From assembly GCA_051881655.1 (NCBI GenBank), contig JBJEQH010000083.1, positions 1 to 14,469 of the forward strand: a DNA stretch of 14,469 nucleotides, given 5' to 3'. Position numbers and translations under genes: made by a program. Below the pieces are notes generated by a model. The model was not told the origin of the DNA. It ran no database searches and saw only the letters and a program-made list of their open reading frames with translations. This DNA comes from Heritagella sp051881655 (GTDB lineage Bacteria; Bacillota; Clostridia; Oscillospirales; Acutalibacteraceae). Positions 6,138 to 13,026 of this stretch are shown one piece after another; within the stretch, counting starts at the first letter, position 1, and each line of letters starts with the position of its first letter.

Positions 6138-8330
6138 ATGGAAAAGGCAAGGCGGGAAGAGAAAAACGGGTATGTTCTGTACCACAACCCGGGCGGGAAG
6201 ACCATCGGCACGGCCACCGGGCGGGTGATCTGCCGGGATGGGCTGGTGTTCCGGGATCTGTGCGGCACGGGGGAGCTGCTGCCCTTTGAGGACTGGCGCC
6301 TTCCCCCGCAGGAGCGGGCCGCCGATCTGGCGGCACGGCTGCCCATCGAGCAGATCGCCGGGCTGATGATGTACTCCCCCCACCAGATGGTCCCGGCGCT
6401 GCCGGGCGGCCCGTTTGAGGCCACCTATCACGGGAAATCCTTCCCCGAGAGCGGGGAGGAGCCCTGGGCCATGAGCGACGCCCAGAGAAAATTTTTGACC
6501 GAGGACCATGTGCGCCATGTGCTGGTGATGAAGGTGCAGTCCACCGGGACGGCCGCCCGGTGGAGCAACGCCATGCAGGCCTGGGCCGAGGCGCTGCCCT
6601 TTGGCATTCCGGTGAATTTTTCCACCGATCCGCGTAACGGCGCCGCCGCGGCCGGGGCGGAATTTAAGAGCGAGGGGCAGGACGTCTCCCGCTGGCCGGA
6701 GGGGCTGGGCATGGCGGCGGCCTTCTCCCCCGAGCAGTGCCGGCAGTACGCGCAGATCATCTCCCGGGAATACCGGGCCATGGGGATCACCACCGCCCTG
6801 TCCCCCCAGGTGGATCTGGGAACCGAGCCGCGCTGGATGCGGCTGGAGGATACGTTCGGCGTTTCCCCCGAGCTGGTGCGCGCCTATGCCGCGGCGTACT
6901 GCGACGGGATGCAGACCACCCCGGGGTGTGAGGACGGCTGGGGGCCGGAGAGCGTGTGCGCCATGGCCAAGCACTGGCCCGGGGGCGGCACGGGCGAGGG
7001 CGGGCGCGATGCCCACTATGCGTTCGGCAAATATGCGGTGTACCCCGGCGGGAATTTTCAGGAGCACCTGACGCCGTTTACCAAAGGGGCCTTTGCGCTG
7101 CCGGGGCCGACCCGGTGCGTCTCCGCCGTGATGCCGTATTACACGGTTTCCTCGAATGTGGACGGAAAATACGGGCAGAACGTGGGCAATTCCTACAGCC
7201 GGTACCTGATCCGCGACCTGCTGCGCGGGCAGGTGGGCTATGACGGGGTGATCTGCACCGACTGGGGCATTACGGCGGACCCGGCCGGTACCATGGACTC
7301 CTTCGGCAGCCGGTGCTACGGCGTCGAATCCCTGAGCGTGGCGCAGCGCCACCTGCTGGCCATCGAAAACGGGGTGGACCAGTTCGGCGGCAACAGCGAG
7401 ATCGGGCCCATTCTGGAGGCATACCGCATGGGGTGCGAAAAATACGGCGAAGCGGCCATGCGCGCCCGCATGGAGGAGAGCGCCCGGCGGCTGCTGCTGA
7501 ATATGTTCCGGGTGGGGCTGTTTGAAAACCCGTACCTGGACCCCGGGGAGAGCGAGCGGATCGTGGGGTGCGAGGAGCACTGCCGGGCCGGGTACGAAGC
7601 GCAGCTGCGCTCGCTGGTGCTGCTGAAAAACAAGGGGCAGGCCTTCCCCCGCCGCGGGCGGCAGAAGGTGTATATCCCCGTGCGGCACATAGAGGCGCGG
7701 AAAAATTTCTTCCGCGGCGTCACCCCGGCGCAGGAGGTGGATCCGGTGGAGAACTCCCTGCTGGCCCGCTACTATGACCGGGTGGATACCCCCGAGGAGG
7801 CGGATTTCTGCCTGTGCTGGGTGGAGAGCCCGCTGTCCGACGGGTACGACGCCGCCGACCGGGAGACGGGAGGCAACGGCTACCGGCCCATCTCCCTGCA
7901 GTACCGGCCCTATACCGCCGTCCATGCCCGGGAAGAGAGCCTGATGAGCGGGGATTTCCGGGAGGAGGGGCTCTCCCGCAGCTACCGGGGGAAGACCGGG
8001 TATGCGGCCAACGAGAGCGACCTCGATTTGGTGATCGAGACCAAAAAGCGCGCGGGGGAAAAGCCGGTGATCGTGTGCCTGCGCATGCACAACCCCACCG
8101 TGATGGCGGAGATGGAGCCGTATGCCGACGCCATTTTGGTGGATTTCGGCGTGCAGCAGCAGGCGGTGCTGGATATGCTCAGCGGGAAGGCCGTGCCCAC
8201 CGGGCGGTTGCCGGTGCAGATGCCCCGGGATATGGAGACGGTGGAGCGGCACTGTGAGGATATGCCGCTGGACATGGAGCCCTATGTGGACGAGATGGGC
8301 AACCGGTACGATTTCGGCTTCGGGCTGTAA
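6138..8330 (+). CDS. Glycoside hydrolase family 3 (beta-glucosidase/beta-xylosidase-like), intracellular
   Basis: The 730-residue protein has the GH3 order: an (alpha/beta)8 domain with KHWPGGG (Lys278-His279, the substrate-binding KH motif) and GVICTDWG with Asp375 at the catalytic nucleophile position, followed by the alpha/beta sandwich C-domain ending in YDFGFGL, a typical GH3 tail. It removes a non-reducing beta-linked sugar; which sugar cannot be told. There is no signal peptide, so it should act on imported oligosaccharides. AAGGAGG (6124-6130) lies 7 nt before ATG 6138. The gene follows the antiporter by 20 bp, an unusual pairing. Its last 48 codons and 10 bp beyond the stop are repeated perfectly at 9545-9699, so the 3' end of this gene has been a recombination or insertion site. 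Confidence 0.9.
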   Translation: MEKARREEKNGYVLYHNPGGKTIGTATGRVICRDGLVFRDLCGTGELLPFEDWRLPPQERAADLAARLPIEQIAGLMMYSPHQMVPALPGGPFEATYHGKSFPESGEEPWAMSDAQRKFLTEDHVRHVLVMKVQSTGTAARWSNAMQAWAEALPFGIPVNFSTDPRNGAAAAGAEFKSEGQDVSRWPEGLGMAAAFSPEQCRQYAQIISREYRAMGITTALSPQVDLGTEPRWMRLEDTFGVSPELVRAYAAAYCDGMQTTPGCEDGWGPESVCAMAKHWPGGGTGEGGRDAHYAFGKYAVYPGGNFQEHLTPFTKGAFALPGPTRCVSAVMPYYTVSSNVDGKYGQNVGNSYSRYLIRDLLRGQVGYDGVICTDWGITADPAGTMDSFGSRCYGVESLSVAQRHLLAIENGVDQFGGNSEIGPILEAYRMGCEKYGEAAMRARMEESARRLLLNMFRVGLFENPYLDPGESERIVGCEEHCRAGYEAQLRSLVLLKNKGQAFPRRGRQKVYIPVRHIEARKNFFRGVTPAQEVDPVENSLLARYYDRVDTPEEADFCLCWVESPLSDGYDAADRETGGNGYRPISLQYRPYTAVHAREESLMSGDFREEGLSRSYRGKTGYAANESDLDLVIETKKRAGEKPVIVCLRMHNPTVMAEMEPYADAILVDFGVQQQAVLDMLSGKAVPTGRLPVQMPRDMETVERHCEDMPLDMEPYVDEMGNRYDFGFGL

Positions 8331-8340
8331 AAGCGGGGGC
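8186..8340 (+). repeat. 155-bp perfect direct repeat, copy 1 (3' end of the GH3 gene)
   Basis: This copy runs from codon 683 of GH3 to 10 bp past its stop. Every base matches 9545-9699 at an offset of 1359 bp. The outer boundaries are sharp: 8185 G versus 9544 T on the left, and 8341 C versus 9700 A on the right. Confidence 0.97.
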
Positions 8341-8348
8341 CGCAAAAG

Positions 8349-8396
8349 AAAAGGACAGCGGGGCAAGACGGAAAGCCTTCCCCGCTGTCTTTTTCT
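8349..8396 (+). terminator. Rho-independent terminator after GH3
   Basis: GACAGCGGGG (8354-8363) pairs with CCCCGCTGTC (8380-8389), extended by a G-T pair and four A-T pairs, then a T-rich tail. It lies just outside the repeat, so repeat copy 2 lacks it. Confidence 0.88.
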
Positions 8397-8435
8397 CTGC
8401 CATGACCGAAAAACAAAGATTCCCCGGAACTAATT

Positions 8436-8462
8436 TGCTAATCCATATTCCATGGATTAGCA
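8436..8462. promoter_or_regulatory. Inverted repeat upstream of the XRE gene, candidate operator
   Basis: TGCTAATCCAT and ATGGATTAGCA form perfect 11-bp arms around a 5-nt centre. The inner half-site ATCCAT recurs at 8485-8490 and at 8528-8533, just before the XRE start. It sits just upstream of the putative -35. An autoregulatory role is an inference from position; there is no T-tract, so it is not a terminator. Confidence 0.5.
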
Positions 8463-8466
8463 TTTC

Positions 8467-8495
8467 TGTATAACTATGTTTCTTATCCATATAAT
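8467..8495 (+). promoter_or_regulatory. Candidate promoter of the XRE gene
   Basis: TATAAT (8490-8495) is a perfect -10. At 17 nt upstream is TGTATA, a poor -35 with three of six matches. The predicted start is near 8502, about 33 nt before ATG 8535. Confidence 0.5.
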
Positions 8496-8534
8496 TATTC
8501 TAAACGATAGAGAAAAGGAACATGGAAATCCATT

Positions 8535-8873
8535 ATGATTGATAAAAGGATCGGAAAGCGAATGAAGCAATGCCGGGAACGGCTGGGGCTGACACAGGAT
8601 GAGCTGGCGGAGAAAACCGGCCTGACCCCCAACTACATTTCCACCGTGGAGCGCGGGGCCTCGTTCCCCCGCTGTGAAAAGCTGATCACGCTTTTGAACG
8701 GTCTGGAAACCAATGCCGATGCGGTGTTCTGCGATGTGCTGGAGTATTCGACGGAATACGAAGCCTCGCAGCTCTCAAAGGAGCTTGCGTCCCTTCCCCG
8801 GAATGCACAGAAACGCATTCTCCAAATGGTCGAGCTGATGATTCAGCAGGAAAAAGAAAACGGAAAACCGTAA
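8535..8873 (+). CDS. XRE-family helix-turn-helix transcriptional regulator
   Basis: The 112-residue protein has a Cro/C1-type HTH over about residues 6-63, including IGKRMKQCRERLGLTQDELA and NYISTVERG, the classic second- and recognition-helix signature. The C-terminal part (about 75-108) is a charged helix, probably for dimerisation. Similar short single-HTH proteins are common in mobile elements of gut Clostridia (from memory). The start at ATG 8535 fits the domain, but the nearest Shine-Dalgarno-like AAAGGAA (8514-8520) is 14 nt away; a six-codon frame from ATG 8522 overlaps it and stops at 8540-8542, so coupling is possible. An ATG at 8562 is an alternative but would clip the first helix. 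It probably controls its own promoter and perhaps the SLOG gene. Confidence 0.85.
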   Translation: MIDKRIGKRMKQCRERLGLTQDELAEKTGLTPNYISTVERGASFPRCEKLITLLNGLETNADAVFCDVLEYSTEYEASQLSKELASLPRNAQKRILQMVELMIQQEKENGKP

Positions 8874-8896
8874 CCCCAAAAAAGAACTGCATTTTG

Positions 8897-8929
8897 AAAA
8901 ACTGCGCTTTATCCGGCGCAGTTTTTTTC
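8897..8929 (+). terminator. Rho-independent terminator after the XRE gene
   Basis: AAAAACTGCGC (8897-8907) pairs over 11 bp with GCGCAGTTTTT (8916-8926), with an 8-nt loop and a continuing T-tract. It separates the XRE gene from the SLOG gene, which needs its own promoter. Confidence 0.9.
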
Positions 8930-8960
8930 TTTCTGTTCCGCAGACTTTTTTGTGTTTGTG

Positions 8961-8969
8961 TGATATACT
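8961..8969 (+). promoter_or_regulatory. Extended -10 promoter of the SLOG gene
   Basis: TGA-TATACT forms an extended -10 about 54 nt before ATG 9023. No clear -35 is present. The ribosome binding region (AGAAAGAGAAAA) is a weak match, which may limit expression. Confidence 0.55.
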
Positions 8970-9022
8970 ATGGATAAAAGATGTAGATTCATTCTTTAAT
9001 ATATAGAAAGAGAAAATGCAAT

Positions 9023-9616
9023 ATGAAAAGACAAACCTGCTGTTTTACCGGCCACAGACCGCAAAATCTTCCCTTTCGCTTTAACGAAAAGGATGAACGC
9101 TGTATGGCTCTCAAACGGACACTTCGTGAACAGATCATTCCACTTATTGAGAAAGAAAATGTGACACACTTTCTTTCTGGTATGGCAATCGGTATCGACA
9201 TGTATGCGGCTGAGATTGTTCTTGATTTGAAAAAAAGTTATCCTGGCATTACACTGGAAAGTGTGATCCCCTGCGAATCACAAGCGATGAAATGGTCCGA
9301 AACTCTTCGGAACCGTTACTTTAGGATCGTTGCCCAATGCGATCATGAAACCCGGATCCAAATGAAGTACACACCGGACTGCATGGACAAGAGAAACCGA
9401 TACATGGTTGACCACTCTGATATTGTTATTGCCGTGTGGTCAGGAAAGCCCAGCGGAACGGGCAAAACGGTTCGCTATGCTCTTGATAAGGGGAAAATGG
9501 TTGTCGTTATCAATCCTATCACATGTAAAGTTGATAAGAAGTTTGAAGGCCGTGCCCACCGGGCGGTTGCCGGTGCAGATGCCCCGGGATATGGAGACGG
9601 TGGAGCGGCACTGTGA
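9023..9616 (+). CDS. SLOG-superfamily protein (DUF1273/YpsA-like) with chimeric C-terminal tail
   Basis: Residues 1-174 are a Rossmann-like SLOG domain: CCFTGHRP (6-13) on the first strand, HFLSGMAIGIDMYAAE (about 49-64) as the phosphate-binding and helix region, the YTPDCMDKRNRYMVDHSD block, IAVWSGKPSGTGKTVRYA (about 136-153), and VVVINP as the last strand. SLOG proteins bind nucleotides or nucleotide-derived ligands; the DUF1273/YpsA branch has no settled reaction. Residues 175-197 (EGRAHRAVAGADAPGYGDGG and following) come from repeat copy 2, the GH3 tail read in another frame, so the native stop has been lost, although the recognisable domain seems nearly complete. Codon use is AT-rich beside its neighbours, which suggests transfer. 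Its partner may be the XRE regulator upstream. Family call good; function unknown. Confidence 0.85.
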   Translation: MKRQTCCFTGHRPQNLPFRFNEKDERCMALKRTLREQIIPLIEKENVTHFLSGMAIGIDMYAAEIVLDLKKSYPGITLESVIPCESQAMKWSETLRNRYFRIVAQCDHETRIQMKYTPDCMDKRNRYMVDHSDIVIAVWSGKPSGTGKTVRYALDKGKMVVVINPITCKVDKKFEGRAHRAVAGADAPGYGDGGAAL

Positions 9617-9689
9617 GGATATGCCGCTGGACATGGAGCCCTATGTGGACGAGATGGGCAACCGGTACGATTTCGGCTTCGGGCTGTAA
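9545..9689 (+). pseudogene. Orphan 3' fragment of the GH3 gene
   Basis: In the GH3 frame this copy encodes the last 48 residues, from KAVPTGRLPVQM to YDFGFGL and the stop. It has no start codon or ribosome binding site of its own. The SLOG gene overlaps it in a different frame up to 9616. It may be the original 3' end displaced by the insertion, or an imported duplicate. Confidence 0.85.
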
Positions 9690-9699
9690 AAGCGGGGGC
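9545..9699 (+). repeat. 155-bp perfect direct repeat, copy 2
   Basis: It is identical to 8186-8340 and lies directly against the SLOG coding sequence on its left. On its right it is followed by unrelated sequence leading to the carD terminator. Confidence 0.97.
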
Positions 9700-9745
9700 A
9701 TTTCACAAAAAGAATCCCCAAAGAAACAGAAGATCCATAAACAGA

Positions 9746-9780
9746 AAAGAAGCGGATGGGATTCCATCCGCTTCTTTATT
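9746..9780. terminator. Bidirectional terminator between the SLOG/GH3-tail region and carD
   Basis: AAAGAAGCGGATGG (9746-9759) and CCATCCGCTTCTTT (9764-9777) form a perfect 14-bp stem with a 4-nt loop, with U-rich tails in both directions. Confidence 0.88.
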
Positions 9781-9782
9781 CC

Positions 9783-10301
9783 TCACGCGGTCTCGGGGGC
9801 GGGGCCCTCCAGCTGCTGCTGGATAAACGAGACCACCTGCTGCGGGGGGATCTGCAGCACCAGCGAAAATTCGCTGTTGATCAGCTCCTCGGCTTCTTTC
9901 AGGCAGCGCTCGTCGCACTGGTGGAATTTCTTGCCCTTTGATTCGCGCTCTTTTTTGTGCAGGTATAAGGAGCGGATCAGCCGCACCAGCTCGCGGCGGT
10001 CCCCGCGGGACAGAATGGAGGCGTGCAGCTGCTTGCGCAGGGCCTCGTCCTCCTCCCACAGGGGGTCCTCGCCCGGCATATCGTGGATCAGCCGGAGGAT
10101 TTCCTCCCGGCTGAGCAGCGGCTGCATTTTGGCCACCAGCTTTTCGTTATCCACGGGGACAAAAATCGTCTCATCCCGGCGGGAGAGGGACTTGCATACG
10201 TAATAGCGGTGCTTTTCCCTGCCAAAATTTTTATCGGCAATCTCGGTAATCTCACAGGCGCCCTGTGTACCATACATAATTTTGTCATGAACCTGGAACA
10301 T
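9783..10301 (-). CDS. CarD-family (CdnL-type) transcriptional regulator
   Basis: The 172-residue protein begins MFQVHDKIMYGTQGACEITEI, the start of the CarD/TRCF RNA-polymerase-interaction domain (about 1-65), which includes the RYYVCKSL and ETIFVPVDN strands. The rest is helical and basic (DRRELVRLIRSLYLHKKERE), as in the DNA-binding half of CarD/CdnL proteins. The family binds the RNA polymerase beta subunit and stabilises open complexes, often at rRNA and other housekeeping promoters. AAAGGAG sits about 10 nt before ATG 10301. It stands alone on the minus strand, with its own promoter about 230 nt upstream and a shared terminator after it. Size and domain order are normal for Clostridia. 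Confidence 0.9.
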   Translation of the reverse strand: MFQVHDKIMYGTQGACEITEIADKNFGREKHRYYVCKSLSRRDETIFVPVDNEKLVAKMQPLLSREEILRLIHDMPGEDPLWEEDEALRKQLHASILSRGDRRELVRLIRSLYLHKKERESKGKKFHQCDERCLKEAEELINSEFSLVLQIPPQQVVSFIQQQLEGPAPETA

Positions 10302-10339
10302 CCGATGAAGTCTCCTTTCTTACTCGTCTTCCTCCTCCG

Positions 10340-10370
10340 CCGTGTGGGGGGAGGCCGTGTGGGGGAGGGC
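10340..10370. repeat. Short G-rich tandem repeat in the carD leader
   Basis: Two near-identical units, GCCGTGTGGGGGGAG and GCCGTGTGGGGGAG, stand in tandem on the plus strand. In the carD transcript they would be C-rich. The repeat lies 40-70 nt before the start codon. Confidence 0.5.
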
Positions 10371-10452
10371 CGCGCTTTCGCCCCGATTCGCATGGAAAAT
10401 CCCCCCTCTTTTGCAAAACCACAAAAAGACGTGCAGCCCGGATACAACGTGA

Positions 10453-10494
10453 AACGCACCCCGAACCGCCGTTTGTGCGGTTGGGGGTGCCGTT
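10453..10494 (-). promoter_or_regulatory. Strong hairpin in the carD 5' leader
   Basis: The arms 10456-10469 and 10477-10490 pair at 13 of 14 positions (one G-G mismatch), with three more pairs beyond a bulge and a 7-nt loop. It begins about 34 nt after the predicted start site. No good T-tract follows in either direction, so it may be a leader structure or a weak terminator for LOG read-through. The rest of the 311-bp gap holds the promoter, the tandem repeat and the ribosome binding site. Confidence 0.55.
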
Positions 10495-10534
10495 ACAGTT
10501 TTCGGAACTACACGCCGTATGATCCCATGCTCTT

Positions 10535-10564
10535 ATTTTACTCTTTTTTTCCGCAAAATGTCAT
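10535..10564 (-). promoter_or_regulatory. Candidate carD promoter
   Basis: On the minus strand ATGACA (10559-10564) and TAAAAT (10535-10540) are 18 nt apart. A/T tracts at 10569-10591, including T6A6 (10580-10591), lie where an UP element would be. The predicted start is near 10528, which gives a leader of about 225 nt. Confidence 0.55.
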
Positions 10565-10612
10565 GGGCAATTTTCACGATTTTTTAAAAAACAGGGGGGA
10601 AGAGGAGACCCG

Positions 10613-11197
10613 TTATCCGTCCTTGAGCTGGTGGACATCCATCCCCAGCGGACGGCTGTGCTCGATATAGTCGAACAGCTCCTCCTGATCGGTGGACATC
10701 AGGTACAGCATCCGGCAGTTGGCGCGGATAAACCGCTTGTTGATGGCGCGGAACAGCACGGTCTCCATCTCGTCATAGTAGTTCATCAGGTTGTAAATCG
10801 CGATGGGCTTGTCAAAGCGGCCCAGCTGCTTTAGGGTCATCACCTCGAACAGCTCCTCAAAGGTGCCGATTCCCCCGGGCACGATCAGAAACGCATCGGA
10901 CAGGTCCTCCATTTTGGCCTTGCGCTCCCGCATGGTGTCGGTGTAGATCAGCTCGTCGCAGTCGTCAAAAATCGCCTCGATGGTCTCGTCGCGGAAAAAG
11001 GAGGGGATCACCCCCGTGATATGCCCCTTTCCGGCCTGGCGCATACCGCGGGCGGCCGCGCCCATCAGGCCGTTGCCCCCGGCGCCGAACACCAGGTCGT
11101 GGCCGCGCTCGGCCATCTTCCGGCCCAGCTCCTCGACCTTTTCGATATAGGCGGGGTCAATTTTCATGCTGGCAGCACCGAATACGCAGATTTTCAT
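10613..11197 (-). CDS. LOG-family protein (TIGR00730; nucleotide 5'-monophosphate phosphoribohydrolase-like)
   Basis: The 194-residue protein has the lysine-decarboxylase-like/LOG Rossmann fold. It shows MKICVFGAAS at the start, GAGGNGLMGAAARG (38-51), the active-site block MRERK (89-93), and PGGIGTFEE (107-115), the PGGxGTxxE signature. LOG enzymes cleave the base from nucleoside 5'-monophosphates, best known for cytokinin activation; in Firmicutes the true substrate is unsettled. The start at 11197 is chosen because AAAGGAGA lies about 7 nt upstream and the protein then begins at the conserved first strand; the open frame upstream to 11527 runs into the nuclease gene in another frame. It lies 38 bp after the nuclease gene and is probably co-transcribed with it. 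It is a distant SLOG-superfamily relative of the protein at 9023. Confidence 0.9.
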   Translation of the reverse strand: MKICVFGAASMKIDPAYIEKVEELGRKMAERGHDLVFGAGGNGLMGAAARGMRQAGKGHITGVIPSFFRDETIEAIFDDCDELIYTDTMRERKAKMEDLSDAFLIVPGGIGTFEELFEVMTLKQLGRFDKPIAIYNLMNYYDEMETVLFRAINKRFIRANCRMLYLMSTDQEELFDYIEHSRPLGMDVHQLKDG

Positions 11198-11235
11198 CAC
11201 AGAATCTCCTTTCCGTGCTCCCGTGCGCGGGCCGG

Positions 11236-12846
11236 TCAGCGGTCCCACTTTTCGCACAGGCTGAGAATTTGATCGGTAAAGCGGGCCAGATCCTTGTTGG
11301 CGCCGCCGCGGTTGTGCTCGATGACGGCCATCAGCCGCCGGCCTGCCGCCAGCAGGCGCTCGTAGACCGTCTGGGTTTTGCGGTGGGCCGCCGCTTTTTT
11401 GTCGATGGGCGTCTGATTCCCGGCGTACAGGCAGCGGTTTTCGATCAGATCGTACCCGGCCCCGTTGTAGGGAGCGGCGGCGGGGAAGTGCAGGGTCTCC
11501 CCGATGGTTTTGGCAAAGGCTTCGCACACCTCGTTGTCCCCGTGGTTTACATATACCATCTGGGGCGCCTGGGTCAAACCCGCCAGCCAGTGAAGCAGCA
11601 TATCCCGGTCAGCGTGGCCGCTGATGCCCTCCATCTGGGCGATGCGGGCCTGCACCTTGATCGTCTCGCCGAACAGCTTTACCTGCGGCGCGCCGTCCAG
11701 AAGCAGGCGCCCCAGCGACCCCTGGGACTGATACCCCACAAACAGAACGGTGGATTCCGGCCGCCACAGGTTGTGCTTTAGGTGGTGGCGGATGCGGCCG
11801 GCCTCGCACATGCCGCTGGCGGACAGGATCACCTTGGGGGTGGGGTCCGCGTTGATGGCCATGCTCTCCTCGCTGGTGACGGCGGTGTGCAGGCCGGGAA
11901 ACTGCAGGATGTTCTCCCCGTTTTGCAGCAGGGCGCGGGTCTCCTCATCGTAATACTCCCACATATCGCCGTTCTGCCCGGAGTAGATGCGGGTGGCCTC
12001 CACCGCCATGGGACTGTCCACCCACACCGGGAAATCCCGGTGGCGGGGCAGAAGGTTCTGCTGCTTGATCCCGTGGATCAGGTACAAAAGCTCCTGGGTG
12101 CGGCCCACGGCAAACGAGGGGATGACCACATTGCCGCCGCGGTCCAGGGTCTCCCCGATGATGTCGCACAGCTGGCGGCGGTAGTCGCGGCGCGGGCCGT
12201 GCAGCCGGTCGCCGTAGGTGGATTCGATCACCACCACGTCGGCCCTCTGGGGCCTCTGGGGGTCGCGGATCAGGGGGCGGCTGACATTCCCGATATCGCC
12301 GGAGAAGAGCAGGGTCTTTTTCACCCCGTTTTCCTCCACCTCCAGCTCGATGCTGGCCGAGCCCAGCAGGTGCCCCGCATCGAAAAAGCGCGCCGTGATC
12401 CCCCCGCTCACCGTCAGGCGCTCCTCATACCGGCAGGGCCTCATCAGGGACAGGGTTTTCTCCGCCTCGGCCATGGTGTACAGGGGGACATACCCCTCTT
12501 TCCCGGCGCGCTCGGCCTTCCGGTTGCGCCATTTGGCCTCGCTCTCCTGGATGTGGGCGCAGTCGCGCAGCATAATCCCGCACAGCTGGCAGGTGGCCGA
12601 TGTGGCAAAAATCGGCCCGCGAAAGCCCCCGGCCACCAGGGCGGGCAGCTTGCCGGAGTGATCCACATGGGCGTGGGTGAGCAGGACCGCGTCCACCTCG
12701 GCCGGGGAAACCGGCATCTCGCAGTTTTCAAACGTGTCGGCGCCCTGCTCCATGCCGCAGTCGATCAGGATTTTTTTCTCTCCAACGGTCAGAAGCGTAC
12801 ACGAGCCGGTCACCTCGTGGGCGGCCCCCAAAAAGATCAGCTTCAT
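11236..12846 (-). CDS. Beta-CASP metallo-beta-lactamase-fold nuclease (RNA-processing exonuclease/CPSF-like)
   Basis: The 536-residue protein has the metallo-beta-lactamase motifs THAHVDH (57-63), GHLLGS with His159 and SGDIGN with Asp184. The beta-CASP motifs follow: ESTYGD with Glu208 (motif A), SASGMCEAGRIRHHL (motif B, His354/355), and ISGHADRD with His411 (motif C). These bind two zinc ions and define the RNA/DNA-processing branch (COG1236: CPSF73-like, RNase J relatives). The protein should be a cytosolic nuclease acting on RNA. About 75 residues after motif C, containing HRKTQTVYERLLAAGRR, add a helical tail. AGGAGG supports ATG 12846. It heads a unit with the LOG gene. Family firm; substrate inferred. 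Confidence 0.92.
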   Translation of the reverse strand: MKLIFLGAAHEVTGSCTLLTVGEKKILIDCGMEQGADTFENCEMPVSPAEVDAVLLTHAHVDHSGKLPALVAGGFRGPIFATSATCQLCGIMLRDCAHIQESEAKWRNRKAERAGKEGYVPLYTMAEAEKTLSLMRPCRYEERLTVSGGITARFFDAGHLLGSASIELEVEENGVKKTLLFSGDIGNVSRPLIRDPQRPQRADVVVIESTYGDRLHGPRRDYRRQLCDIIGETLDRGGNVVIPSFAVGRTQELLYLIHGIKQQNLLPRHRDFPVWVDSPMAVEATRIYSGQNGDMWEYYDEETRALLQNGENILQFPGLHTAVTSEESMAINADPTPKVILSASGMCEAGRIRHHLKHNLWRPESTVLFVGYQSQGSLGRLLLDGAPQVKLFGETIKVQARIAQMEGISGHADRDMLLHWLAGLTQAPQMVYVNHGDNEVCEAFAKTIGETLHFPAAAPYNGAGYDLIENRCLYAGNQTPIDKKAAAHRKTQTVYERLLAAGRRLMAVIEHNRGGANKDLARFTDQILSLCEKWDR

Positions 12847-12927
12847 AAAACGGCTCCTCCTCTCTGCCAGGCGGGGTTCCCGGTCCGGCGGTATTCTCCG
12901 TTTTCCCCGGACGGGGGATGTACCCAT

Positions 12928-12936
12928 AGTATAGCA
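12928..12936 (-). promoter_or_regulatory. Extended -10 promoter of the nuclease-LOG unit
   Basis: On the minus strand TGC-TATACT forms an extended -10. The -35 region at 17 nt is a pyrimidine tract without a clear hexamer. The predicted start is near 12921, about 75 nt before ATG 12846. Confidence 0.6.
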
Positions 12937-13026
12937 TACCGACGGGAAAAAGAAAGAAAAAAGGTGAAAAGTTTCCAGTTTTTTCACAATTCTATCGGAA
13001 TTTATGGGCAAAACCCTTCTTTTTGG

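Larger units (their letters stand above)
8341..9544 (+). mobile_element. Putative inserted cassette (XRE regulator + SLOG protein) between direct repeats
   Basis: These 1204 bp lie between two perfect 155-bp copies of the GH3 3' end. They include the GH3 terminator, an AT-rich control region, an XRE gene, a terminator and an AT-rich SLOG gene whose 3' end runs into repeat copy 2. One 60-base stretch of the SLOG gene is about 45% GC, and the surrounding genes are clearly GC-richer. No transposase, integrase or terminal inverted repeat is present, so the mechanism is open: integration that restores the gene end, Campbell-type recombination of a circle carrying a GH3 tail, template switching, or misassembly. 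Confidence 0.5.

Noticed and set aside
8341..9544. Classical insertion sequence or integron cassette
   Set aside because: No transposase, integrase, terminal inverted repeats or attC-like site were found, and a 155-bp flanking repeat is far too long for an ordinary target-site duplication.
11198..11527. Longer LOG protein starting at 11527
   Set aside because: The extension is Arg/Gly-rich out-of-frame reading of the nuclease gene. AAAGGAGA and the conserved N-terminal strand place the start at 11197.
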